64,000 bases of DNA from Rhinatrema bivittatum. Lineage: Eukaryota; Chordata; Amphibia; Gymnophiona; Rhinatrematidae. The number at the start of each line of letters is the position of its first letter. Positions within the stretch are counted from its first letter, which is position 1. A model generated the notes under the pieces. It searched no databases. It was not told the origin of the DNA and was given only the letters and a program-made list of their open reading frames with translations. This document shows positions 1 to 9,390 of the stretch, in pieces. Both the position numbers and the translations under genes were made by a program. The stretch lies in contig NC_042623.1 of the NCBI RefSeq assembly GCF_901001135.1, positions 194,914,583 to 194,978,582 of the forward strand. The letters are read 5' to 3'.

Positions 1-181
1 TCAGCTTTTAGTTTTAATTCATGATCAATAATAACTCCTAAGTCTCTTACTTGGGGGACCGAATTAATATGCATAGTATTCATTTTAAAATTGAACTCCT
101 TATTGATGGTACTTTTCCTAGTCAGTAGAATAATTTCTGTTTTTTGATGGTTTAGAATCAAGTTGGTTTCAGACTTTCCTT
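1..181 (-). pseudogene. LINE reverse transcriptase C-terminal fragment
   Basis: Read on the minus strand, this stretch is open and resembles the region just after the RT catalytic core of CR1/L2-group LINEs: a LNxxKTEIILL block followed about 30 residues later by QVRDLGVIID. In these LINEs the blocks lie between the YADD box and the C-terminal domain. The window edge cuts the downstream end. Only about 60 codons are visible, so the clade is not resolved. It sits in presumed intronic or intergenic DNA. Confidence 0.6.
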
Positions 182-1603
182 TTAGGTGAAAAGGTTCTTC
201 ATTCCTAAGACTGCAAGAGATCTGTCACCCTCTACTTGGAACGCACTCAAGCCTTTAGAAAATTTACCCAGTCTTTGTTTCTTTTGACCCCCAATAGACC
301 GGGGACTGTGGTGACAAAGTGCAAGTTGTCAGGGATATTCAGTGGGATAAATTTCCTGCTGCACATCCTCTAATAAATTTATCCAGTTAGGCTTCAGAGT
401 TATCCAGGAACATGTATCTGGATAACTGTAAGCTTACTATATTCAAAAGAATAATATGCTGGAAGCCGCTGGGAATGGTACGAGAATATCATGATCCCAG
501 CAACAGGGAAGGACCTGGGATGAAAGGGAAAGAATTAAAAATGGGAAAGCCCCCAGGCCGTTGCAAATGATGGTTTATGACACTGTAACCCCAGCAGAGC
601 CTGATTTCTATTGGGTTGAAACTCAAAGGAGCAAGAAGAAACTGCCTGGCTTCACCTGGCGAAACAGTATTCAACAAACGATTTCCTTCCCATGAACAGG
701 GCAAGGCTGAGCACTGCTTCCCATACCAAAGGCCAAGCCACCATGGCAATCTGATGTCCCGGATTTTAGCAGCCTTGTATTATACATTCTTCTGATTAGC
801 TTGTTATTTAATAATTAAGTCATAATGTTGGTGAGTTAAAATTACAACTAATTATAGGGTAATTTTGTTGTTTTTCTGAATGTGTGATATACAATTGTAA
901 TTTCATTTTCTTCAAAAATCATTTTGCACTAATTTTGTGCCATATACTATGTCAAATTGCTAAAATACTGGAAACTGAAGTCCTTGTTATACCTTTTAGC
1001 TATAGAACTGAACAAATAGAATACAGGCAACAATAACAAAATTTTGTCCAGATTATTAATTTGCTTGTTATGTATGTAAATTTTGCTTAAAAAGTTAACC
1101 ATTTAAACTATTGAAATGTAAATGGTTAATCAATTACTGGTAGTACATGGAAGAGCCACCTACAAGGGAGGGACTCCCATTGTGCAATGTGTTCCATCAG
1201 CTGATCAATAACAGCCCAGCCTGCCCCAGTGTGAGGAGCCACTAGGAAAGGGTAACCTAAACGTCATCTGCAGACTCACACCAGTAGACATTAACGTTTA
1301 AATTAGTAAACAATGAAACTTTTTCTCCATGAACAAGCAGGAAAAATTAACCACACAAGTGGGTGATATTCAATGATGCCGATGTGGGAACAATCTCTCT
1401 TACAGACTTTTTGAGCATGTGCAGAAGCTACTGTACTACTGTCTTCACATGAGTCCACTCAGTTTTTTCTGTCCACGATAGCAGTCAGATGCAGGAACAT
1501 TCTCTCTTTCTCTCTCTCTCCCTCTCAATAAGCTATCTCTGTGATATTTTGGTGGTTTTCTTTTAATATCTTTTTGTTTTTTTTCAGGCTCAAAAAGGAT
1601 ATA
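182..1603. other. No gene recognised; unassigned AT-rich DNA
   Basis: I see no exon, RNA gene or clear element here. On the + strand, 186-290 can be read as a short LINE-like C-terminal scrap (a DLSPSTWNAL stretch), too short to assign. An 86-codon open frame on the minus strand at 489-749 has no recognisable domain. A CT-rich run (TCTCTC repeats) lies near 1503-1530, just before the start of the DIRS remnant. Confidence 0.4.
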
Positions 1604-2090
1604 AGTTTATCCTAGGACAAGCATGGGTGACAATGCACAGGGCTCCCCCTGTGCAGCCTGGCCGAGTTTGTTACTTTAAAAAAAACAAAACAAAAAACTG
1701 CTTCTGCAGTTTTGTATCTGTCCTTTCCTTGCCCTGTTTGTTTTTTCTTTTTTTCCTGGTTGCTGACAGGACTGATCCATGTAGGTCGCTGAGCCTGGGA
1801 CTCGATGCCCGCGGTGCTCTCAATGCCTTTGATGCCACGGTGCCCCTGATGCCTCGGTGCTCTTGCTGAACTCTGTGCCCCTGCTGCATTTGATGCAGCG
1901 GTGACCACGGTAAATGTCGATGCCACTGTGGCATCGATGCCCATGGTACTCTCTGCCCACGAGGCCCTCGATGCCTGTGGTGACAGATTTCATCGCCCTC
2001 AATCCTATCAAGGTGCATACATAGCCACTCGGGGCTGTCGAGGTTGAAGTGGGGGCAGGCCCTCGATGCCGTCGAGGTGCAACCCTTGTT

Positions 2091-2200
2091 CCCTGTACGT
2101 ACCCAGATCAGTCCAGACTGTGGGTAATGCCTCCTTCCAGCCGATGTTAGACAGAGAAAAACTGTATCCCTTCAGTCTTTCTCTGTGTCCAGCAGATGGA
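2091..2200 (+). repeat. DIRS A left inverted terminal repeat
   Basis: It begins near CCCTGTACGTACCC and includes ATCAGTCCAGACTGTGGG and TATCCCTTCAGTCTT. The reverse complement of most of it is found at 9241-9390, and the outermost part is also complementary to about 8969-9002. A closely similar sequence starts DIRS element B at 41744. Confidence 0.75.
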
Positions 2201-2690
2201 AGTGGAGCAAACCTGCAGTCTTGCCCTGATTTAGAGTTGAGGCGTAATCTCTTAAAAAAAAAAAAAAAGTGGAGTATAGCTTTAATTATTTTTTGTTCTC
2301 AGGTTCCTACAATGAATCAAGCTTTAAAAAAAAAAGAAATAATCACAACGATTTCAGGAGTTCCTCCCAGGGGGTTGTTAGGTTCTTTGAGCCATCCCTC
2401 CTGGTAGTAGGTTTGGGAGCTGGGGTTGGTTACCCTGTGGGGCTCCTCGCAGGTAAGATGCTGAAGGTGAAACCGGTGGTCCGGTCCCTCTCCTTCCTTG
2501 CGTCCCGATTGAGTTGTGTTTAAAAACAAAACAAAACACTGAAGCAGCCTGTCGGTTTCCTTTTCTTTGCGGCTGTGCTGCGTTTTACTTTGGGGGCTGT
2601 CTGGGTGTCTGCAGAGCTCTCGGGTTCCCTGCCTCACTGCTTCTGCCACGTTTTTTCTCTCCCCCCCCCTTGAGCTGAAACCATGCCGTG

Positions 2691-3816
2691 TAGGATTAAA
2701 TGGGCAATTTTCTCAGTGGAAGGGAGTGGACAGTGGAGTGCCTCAGGGATCTGTATTGGGACCCTTACTGTTCAATATATTTATAAATGATTTGGAAAGA
2801 AATACGACGAGTGAGATAATCAAATTTGCAGATGACACAAAATTGTTCAGAGTAGTTAAATCACAAGCAGATTGTGATAAATTGCAGGAAGACCTTGTGA
2901 GACTGGAAAATTGGGCATCCAAATGGCAGATGAAATTTAATATGGATAAGTGCAAGGTGATGCATATAGGGAAAAATAACCCGTGCTATAATTACACAAT
3001 GTTGGGTTCCATATCAGGTGCTACAACCCAAGAAAGAGATCTAGGTGTCATAGTGGATAACACACTGAAATCGTCGGTGCAGTGTGCTGCGGCAGTCAAA
3101 AAAGCAAACAGAATGTTGGGAATTATTAGAAAAGGAATGGTGAATAAAACGGAAAATGTCATAATGCCTCTGTATCGCTCCATGGTGAGACCGCACCTTG
3201 AATACTGTGTACAATTCTGGTCGCCGCATCTCAAAAAAGATATAATTGCGATGGAGAAGGTACAGAGAAGGGCTACCAAAATGATAAGGGGAATGGAACA
3301 ACTCCCCTATGAAGAAAGACTAAAAAGGTTAGGACTTTTCAGCTTGGAGAAGAGACGACTGAGGGGGATATGATAGAGGTGTTTAAAATCATGAGAGGTC
3401 TAGAACGGGTAGATGTGAATCGGTTATTTACTCTTTCGGATAGTAGAAAGACTAGGGGGCACTCCATGAAGTTAGCATGGGGCACATTTAAAACTAATCG
3501 GAGAAAGTTCTTTTTTACTCAACGCACAATTAAACTCTGGAATTTGTTGCCAGCGAATGTGGTTAGTGCAGTTAGTATAGCTGTGTTTAAAAAAGGATTG
3601 GATAAGTTCTTGGAGGAGAAGTCCATTACCTGCTATTAAGTTCACTTAGAGAATAGCCACTGCCATTAGCAATGGTTACATGGAATGGACTTAGTTTTTG
3701 GGTACTTGCCAGGTTCTTATGGCCTGGATTGGCCACTGTTGGAAACAGGATGCTGGGCTTGATGGACCTTTGGTCTGACCCAGTATGGCATTTTCTTATG
3801 TTCTTATGTTCTTATA
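2691..3816 (+). mobile_element. 5'-truncated CR1 LINE copy A
   Basis: The element starts abruptly inside the RT palm (GLNGQFSQW, then SGVPQGSVLGPLLFN) and runs through YADD-equivalent FADDTKL, the C-terminal domain and 3' UTR. It ends in three copies of an octamer, TTCTTATG/TTCTTATA, near 3793-3816. Short octamer tails are a CR1 hallmark. Coding runs from 2693 to the stop at 3637-3639, apart from one break: a G-run at 3362-3367 has one G fewer than the sister copy at 45040, shifting the frame after residues LRG. The copy is nearly identical by eye to the CR1 in DIRS B (44139-45503), so both are young. The 5' truncation is normal for target-primed LINE insertion. Confidence 0.85.
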
Positions 3817-4314
3817 TAGCCTGTGTCTCCCATGCAGGCCTTTGCTTGCAATGTATTTTGGGGGGGAGGAGGCAGCTCCTTTCAGGATACCAGCAGCTTT
3901 ACTAAGCCCCGAGGTGCAGTAAAAAGCCCAGCACCTTGGGAGGACCGGGCCGATCCGTTTCCTCTCAGCGCAGGAACGGCAGCCATTTCGAAGACTTTTG
4001 CCGACGCTGAAACAAGGGCTATGGGGGAAGGGGAGCTCCCTCCTGATCTTTCCCAATACATGCAAGGCCTGGGGATATGTTTGGTCAGGACCAAGATGTG
4101 TTACAGGATGGCCCCGATCCCCTGGAGGGGGAGGGAGCTGGGTCCACAGATTTTTCTATGGACTTTGTGCTTCTTATGCACATAGCCTTTCTGGCTACTC
4201 AGCTCAGTGGTGCTCATCCTAGTCCTCTGGCTCAGCCCCCCGCTAAGCTTGCTAAACTTATAGAGACCCCGGCGTCTCTGCGGGTCGCCAAATTACGGGG
4301 TTTGTCTGTGGCGG

Positions 4315-5460
4315 GTGCCTCAGTTCCTGCTCCTGGCATGGACAGCGGGGCTGTGGATGCTTTGGCTATGCCCTTGTCCGCTGTGGGGGGGTGGAGGAGG
4401 ACGTGGTGAAGCAGTCCCCCTTAGATGTGACGACCCTAAAGTGGTCTGCCTATTTTACAGGGAGGAGCTAGAACCACTATTTCCATCAGTGTTATCTGAA
4501 CTTGGGGTGGATATCCCCCAAGATACTCTTCCACAGGACTCCTTGGATCCGGTTTTAGCAGGCTTGCGAGCCCTGGCTAAGGCTTTTCCCTTTTATCCCA
4601 TGCTCCAACAGTTAATAACTCGGGAGTGGGACGTACCAGAAGCCGGATTACGAGTGGGAAGAGCTATGGATAAGCTTTATCCCCTGCTAGACGATTCTCT
4701 GGAGCTGTTGAAGTCCCCTAAGGTGGACGTGTCAGTGTTGGCTATAACAAAGCGAACAACTATTGCCGTCGCAAGGGGGCCAGCCCTCAAGGATCGGCAG
4801 GATAGAAAGCTGGAGGTGCTTCTCAAACGGATTTTCGAAGTGTCAGCTTTGGGAATCCGAGCGGCAGTCTGCAGTAGTTATATGCTGTTGGTGAGCCTCT
4901 ACTGGGTACAACAATTTTTAACTTCAAGAGCTACCAACGGGAGAAGCGGAACAGGCTGAGCGATTGGAAGTGGCGGTGGCTTATGGAACGGATGCCCTCT
5001 ATGATCTCCTGCGGACTTCCTCTCGTACTATGTCTTCCGCGATTTCTGCGCGACGGCTCCTGTGGCTCCGTAACTGGTCGGCGAATGTTTCATCCAAGGC
5101 TCAGTTAGGGGCATTGCCGTTAAAGGAAAATTTATTTTCGGGGATGATTTGGAGTGGTTGATTAAGTCCCTGGGTAAGAATAAGGTCCACAAGCTCCCAG
5201 AGGACCGGCCGAAACCTTCCAGAGGGTTTCCTTCCACTCGCTTCCGTTTTTGTGGGCAGCGGAGTTTCCGGCAGAGCAGAACCCAACCTGCGGTGCAAAG
5301 CCAGCCTCCAGGTCGTCAGAAATTCTGGAACTCTTCCTTTCGGGGATGCAGAACCACTCGCGAAGCAGGTTCAGCAACGTCCCTTGCCTCCAAATCTCAA
5401 TGAAATCAGGCCGACCCATCCCTTGGTTCCTCGGATAGGGGTGCGTTTAGCCTAGTTTCA
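4315..5460 (+). pseudogene. DIRS A ORF1 (gag-like), degenerate
   Basis: A first frame (4315-4959) reads FYREELEPLFPSVLSELG, then a run containing AGLRVGRAMDKLYPL, LLKSPKVDVSV, TKRTTI and ALKDRQDRKLEV, then LKRIFEVSALGIRA. The same blocks recur in DIRS B (43052-44138) and, weaker, in DIRS C. After a stop at 4957-4959 the product continues in another frame (4964-5161) and then into basic, Ser/Arg-rich sequence up to about 5460. In DIRS-group elements ORF1 takes the place of a gag, packaging RNA. The core resembles the alpha-specific domain of vertebrate LAP2-alpha, for which derivation from a DIRS-like gag has been proposed; the resemblance here is from memory and unaligned. Confidence 0.7.
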
Positions 5461-5499
5461 CGAGGCATGGGTCAGAATAACCTCTGATCAGTGGGTTCT

Positions 5500-6480
5500 A
5501 AGCATCATGGAACATGGCTACGCTTTGGATTTTGCTCGGCAGCTCCAAGATATCATTCTGGTTTTCCCCCTGTGGTTCTTGGACCAAAGCTCAGATCGTT
5601 CAGCAAACTCTCAACTGTCTCCTTGCTCTCGGAGCGATAAAGGAGGTGCCCCATGAGGTTCGGAAGTTGGGACGCTATTCCATTTACTTTGTGGTCCCCA
5701 AAAAGGAGGGCTCCTTCTGGCCTATTCTGGACCTGAAGAAGGTAAACAAAGCCCTCAAGATACCTTACTTCTGGATGGAAACCTTATGTTCCATAATCAC
5801 TGCGGTTCGCAAGGGTTAGTTTCTGGTATCCCTAGATTTGATGGAAGCATATTTGCATATACCCATCCATGAAGATCATCAGAAATTTCTTCGATTCATG
5901 ATTCTAGGCAGACAATTCCAATTCTGCGCACTGCCGTTCGGTCTGGCTATGGCTCATCGCACAATTACCAAGATAATGGTGGTTGTGGCGGCGGCCCTAA
6001 GGAAGCAAGGGCCGCCGTCACAATGAGCCAATCGTCCCTACTTGGATGACTGGCTCATTCAAACAAAGTCAAGAGATCTCTGCACTCAAGCAGTCAGCAC
6101 AGTGGTCACTCTTCTGGAATCGCTGGGATGGGTTATCAATCAAGCCAAAAGCAACCTCGTACCCTCACAGGCGATGGATTTCCTAGGGGCCCGGTTCAAA
6201 ACCAGGCTGGGGAAAGTATCTCTTCCACTGGACCAAATGTCCAAGCTACAGGAACATGTTTGTCGCTTGTTAGCGCTGCCACTCCCCAAAGCCTGGGACT
6301 ACCTTCAGGTCCTCGGCTTCATGGTGTTCACTCTGGAGTTAGTTCCCTGGGCCTTTGCTCATTTGAGACCGTTACAAAGAACATTGCTTTCCTGTTGGGA
6401 TCCCAAATCGGAGGATTTCCGGTTCCCTCTGCCTCTCACTGATCATGCCAGGTCCAGTCTTGGCTGGTGGCTTTGCCCCC
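5500..6480 (+). pseudogene. DIRS A reverse transcriptase, interrupted
   Basis: Successive frames give the RT blocks LGAIKEVP, YSIYFVVPKKEGSF, ILDLKKVNKAL, SLDLMEAYLHIPI, LPFGLAMA and the catalytic box YLDDWLI near 6039-6053, so the two catalytic aspartates are present. The domain then continues (GWVINQAKSNLVPSQAMDFLGARF) into the thumb and connection region. Breaks include a TAG at 5817-5819 and a frame change before YLDD. The protein would copy element RNA into DNA. It is cut at 6480 by a solo LTR, and the same protein resumes after 7079. Confidence 0.8.
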
Positions 6481-7079
6481 TGTACATAATTTTCTGTACT
6501 TAGGGCCAGGCACACAAGAACACTTAGACTCAGTAAACGGTATAAAGTGAATTTTATTTGGCATTATAAGTGTTCCTGGGAGATGCTGGATACTGGGTGC
6601 CCTTTGTCTTTCAAAACAACCAGCATCTCATTGAATACAGGAAGTGACCCTTCTTTTATAGTTAAACGTACAGTATTGCCGAAGTTTCTAGAATTACGTG
6701 ACTGCCCAAAGACTCATTTACAGAGACACATCATACTGTGGTCATGACAACTTATCCTCTGAACTGCCCTGACAGGTTTTACCAGGTGTAGCTCATTTGC
6801 CATCACTCTCCAGATAATCCTTTGGTCCTGTTAATGATCTTGTCCAGTGAGGTTTCAATAGAATAGTGCCTGAAGCTCCCGCCGTTGGTTTCTTCTGTGT
6901 GACCCATTGAATAGGCTCACCTCCTTTGGTGCCAGTTTGTCTATCTGCTCAGAGACATTCTGCAAGTCATGCTCAGAAAGTCACTCAGAGTTCATTCAGC
7001 TCTGACAAGCCACAGAACAGCAGAGGCGTCTGGGTATTTTCCTTCTCAATGTTGGTTGTCTGATCAGGCATATTTCTCA
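6481..7079 (-). mobile_element. Solo LTR inserted in DIRS A
   Basis: A 599-bp block starts TGTACATAAT and ends TTTCTCA, so it has TG...CA ends, and runs of C flank both sides (CCCC at 6477-6480 and 7080-7083), compatible with a 4-bp target duplication. Removing it restores the DIRS reading order (WWLCP then HNLTCGVDLE). On the minus strand it has a TATAAAAG box (complement of 6653-6662) followed about 100 bp later by AATAAA, the usual U3-to-R spacing. It is therefore an LTR in minus orientation, left by recombination between two LTRs. Nothing in it codes for protein. The superfamily (retrovirus-like or gypsy) is unresolved. Confidence 0.7.
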
Positions 7080-7917
7080 CCCCACAACCTGACTTGCGGA
7101 GTAGACCTCGAGATCCCGGATTGCATCGTGGTGACTACGGATGCCAGCCTCTCCGGGTGGGGAACAGTCTGTCAGTCCCACTCAGTTCAGGGCACCTGGT
7201 CCATGGAAGAATCCAGTTGGACGATCAATCGCCTGGAAACCAGTTCGGTTAGCGTTGCAACACTTCCTCCCATTGTTACACAATTGGGTGGTCAGTGTCC
7301 TCTTCAACAATGCGACAATGGTGGCCTACATCAACCGCCAAGGTGGAACCAAAAGTCAAGCGGTGGCCGAAGAGGCGGAGCAGCTCATGGTTTGAGGAGA
7401 AAAGCATCTGGCTCTAGTGGTGGCATCACACATCGCCGGATCCGACAACATTCAGACGGATTGTCTCAGTCGGAGGCAGAAAGATCCAGGGGAGTGGGAA
7501 CTTTCGGACCTGGCAATGGACCTCATTGTGCAAAGGTTGGGCACTCCCCACATGGACTTGATGGCAACAAAGGACAATGCCAAGGCGCCTCGTTTCTACA
7601 GCCGTAGAAGAGATCACGGAGCAGAAGTGGTTGATGTGCTGGTTCTCCCGTGGCCATCCTCAGTTCTCCTGTATGTGTTTCCACCTTGGCTTCTGGTGGG
7701 CAAAGTTCTTTGCAGGATAGAAGTTCATCTAGGAACCGTAATCCTAGTGGCTCCAGAGTGGCCTCGACCTCCATGGTTCACGGTTCTAATCAATCTTACA
7801 GTGGATGGGCCCCTGAGGTTCAGACACCTTCCCTATGTGCTTCATCAGGACCCTATATTTTTTGACCAGGCAGATCACTTTTGTCTAGTGGCTTGGCTTT
7901 TGAGAGGAGGAGATTGA
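7080..7917 (+). pseudogene. DIRS A RNase H and methylase-like region
   Basis: The sequence resumes with CGVDLEIPDCIVVTTDASLSGWG; TTDAS carries the first RNase H aspartate. It continues through a frame with VLFNNATMVAYINRQGG and SHIAGSDNIQTDCLSR, which are later RNase H motifs. Then come DLMATKDNAKAPRFYS, VLLYVFPPWLLVGKV and VILVAPEWPRPPW, the block that follows RNase H in DIRS elements and has been likened to an adenine methylase. Frame changes occur near 7395 and elsewhere. The function of the methylase-like part is unproven in the family. Confidence 0.75.
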
Positions 7918-7929
7918 GGAAGAAAGGTT

Positions 7930-8885
7930 ATTCAGAAGAAGTGATTTCTACTCTATTGCGAGCTTGAAAAACCTCTACTTCACTATCCTATGCCAGGGTC
8001 TGGTGAGTTTTTGAGACATGGTGTCGTGGCCACGGCATTCTCCCCAAGCAGTCTTCGGTGGCTTATATTTTAGTATTTTTGCAGGACGATTTAGCGAAGG
8101 GCTTGTCTTTTAATTCCCTCCGGGTACAAGTGGCAGCCATGGGTTCCCTGGTAAGTAGCTCCTTGGCATCGCATTCGGATATGGTTAGATTCCTTAGAGG
8201 GATATGTCATTTGAATCCGCCCGTCCGTTCAGTATATCCCTCCTGGAACCTTAATTTGGTACTTAGAGTCTTGTGTGATCCCCCGTTTGAACCTCTTAGA
8301 AAAGCAACATTAAAGGATATCACTTTAAAAACGGTTTCTTGGTTGCTGTATGCTCCGCTCATAGGATCTCTGAGCTACAAGCCCTGTCTTGTAGAGAGCC
8401 CTTCTTGAGAATCTCAGAGTCCAGAGTGTCTCTTCGCATGCTTCCTTCGTTTTTGCCAAAGGTGGTTTCAAGTTTTCATTTGTCAGTCAGTAGAACTTCC
8501 AGCCTTTCCCAATTTGACCGCGGATGAGCCGCACGCAAGAGAGCTGAGGCATCTGGATATTTGGCGAGCTTTTTTACATTATTTGGAAATTACTAATTCT
8601 TTCAGATATTCAGATCATCTATTTGTTTTATGATGTGGACCTAATTAAGAAGGGTCAGAAAGCTTCTAAATCAACAATTGCCCGATGGTTGAAAAGAGTA
8701 TATTGTTTCTGCTTACATTTCCAAAGGTAGGCCTATCCCTGAGGGGCTGAAGGCCCATTCCATACGTTCACAGGCGGCTTTGTGGACTGAATGGCAGCTG
8801 GTATCGCCCCAAGAGATATGTAGAGTGGCTACCTGGAAGACGTTCCATACATTTGCTCGACACTACCGTTTTGGATGTTCAAACC
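7930..8885 (+). pseudogene. DIRS A tyrosine recombinase
   Basis: The N-terminal DNA-binding part reads SVAYILVFLQDDLAKGLSF and later DMVRFLRGICHLNPP. The catalytic part follows: RISELQALSCREPFL carries the first arginine (near 8360), AHSIRSQA has the HxxR pair (near 8754-8772), and TFARHYRFG has the tyrosine (near 8862). All four catalytic residue types therefore survive, although in different frames (shifts near 8340 and between 8527 and 8690). In DIRS elements this enzyme integrates a circular DNA intermediate in place of an integrase, without target duplication. Confidence 0.8.
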
Positions 8886-8968
8886 CCAGATGTCGGTAAT
8901 TTTAGCAGTGGGGTTCTTCGCACGTGACTCTCATCGTCCCACCCTGTTTAAGGAAGCTTTGGTACATC

Positions 8969-9070
8969 CCACAGTCTGGACTGATCTGGGTATGTGCAGG
9001 GAAAAGAAAATTGGTTCTCACCTGTTAATTTTCGTTCTTGTAGTACCACAGATCAGTCCAGACGCCCACC
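8969..9070 (+). repeat. DIRS A internal complementary region
   Basis: TCTGGACTGATCTGGG near 8977 is complementary to the left end at 2091-2125. The following ACCTGTTAATTTTCG and GTAGTACCACAGATCAGTC is complementary to the right end at 9330-9388. Carrying the complements of both ends back to back is diagnostic of DIRS-1-type elements. Confidence 0.75.
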
Positions 9071-9240
9071 CATGAGGGGGTTTCTTTTTGTTGAGTCCGA
9101 GCTCAGATTCCTGTTTATTGCAGATAGCTACAGAAGAGGAAGAAACCTATAGGTTGCTTATTCACAAAGCTGACTTTATTACAGTTACTGCTTGATTCGT
9201 TGTTATGGTTAATATTTTACTTTCTGCTTTGATATTCTTA

Positions 9241-9390
9241 AGACTGAAGGGATACAGGGGCACACCAGGTTACTAAGGGCGCCCTTCAAATTTTTCCATC
9301 TGCTGGAAGGGAGGCATAGCCCACAGTCTGGACTGATCCGTGGTACTACAGGAATGAAAATTAACAGGTAAGAACCAATTTTCTTATACC
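9241..9390 (+). repeat. DIRS A right inverted terminal repeat
   Basis: The block contains AGACTGAAGGGATACAG, CATCTGCTGGAAGGGAGG and CCACAGTCTGGACTGATC, then ends with GAAAATTAACAGGTAAGAAC. It is the inverse of 2091-2200 and of the internal region at 9015-9065. The same ending closes DIRS B near 49872. Confidence 0.75.

Larger units (their letters stand above)
2091..9390 (+). mobile_element. DIRS retrotransposon A, near full length, interrupted twice
   Basis: Element A has inverted ends around AGATCAGTCCAGACTGTGGG (left, about 2105) and the inverse CCACAGTCTGGACTGATC (right, about 9320). An internal complementary region near 8969-9070 joins the complements of both ends. Between them lie, in order and in the same orientation, ORF1, RT, RNase H with a following methylase-like stretch, and a tyrosine recombinase, which is the DIRS gene order. 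Two later insertions split it: a CR1 LINE (2691-3816) in the 5' region and a solo LTR (6481-7079) at the RT/RNase H boundary. Frameshifts and stops occur in every ORF, so it is dead as it stands. It has inserted into DIRS element D. Confidence 0.85.

Noticed and set aside
489..749. 86-codon minus-strand ORF
   Set aside because: No domain, no splice or promoter context; length is expected by chance.
1612..2018. Overlapping ORFs on both strands near the DIRS D left part
   Set aside because: They are frames of a degenerate repeat rich in TCGATGCC-like words; no conserved protein.
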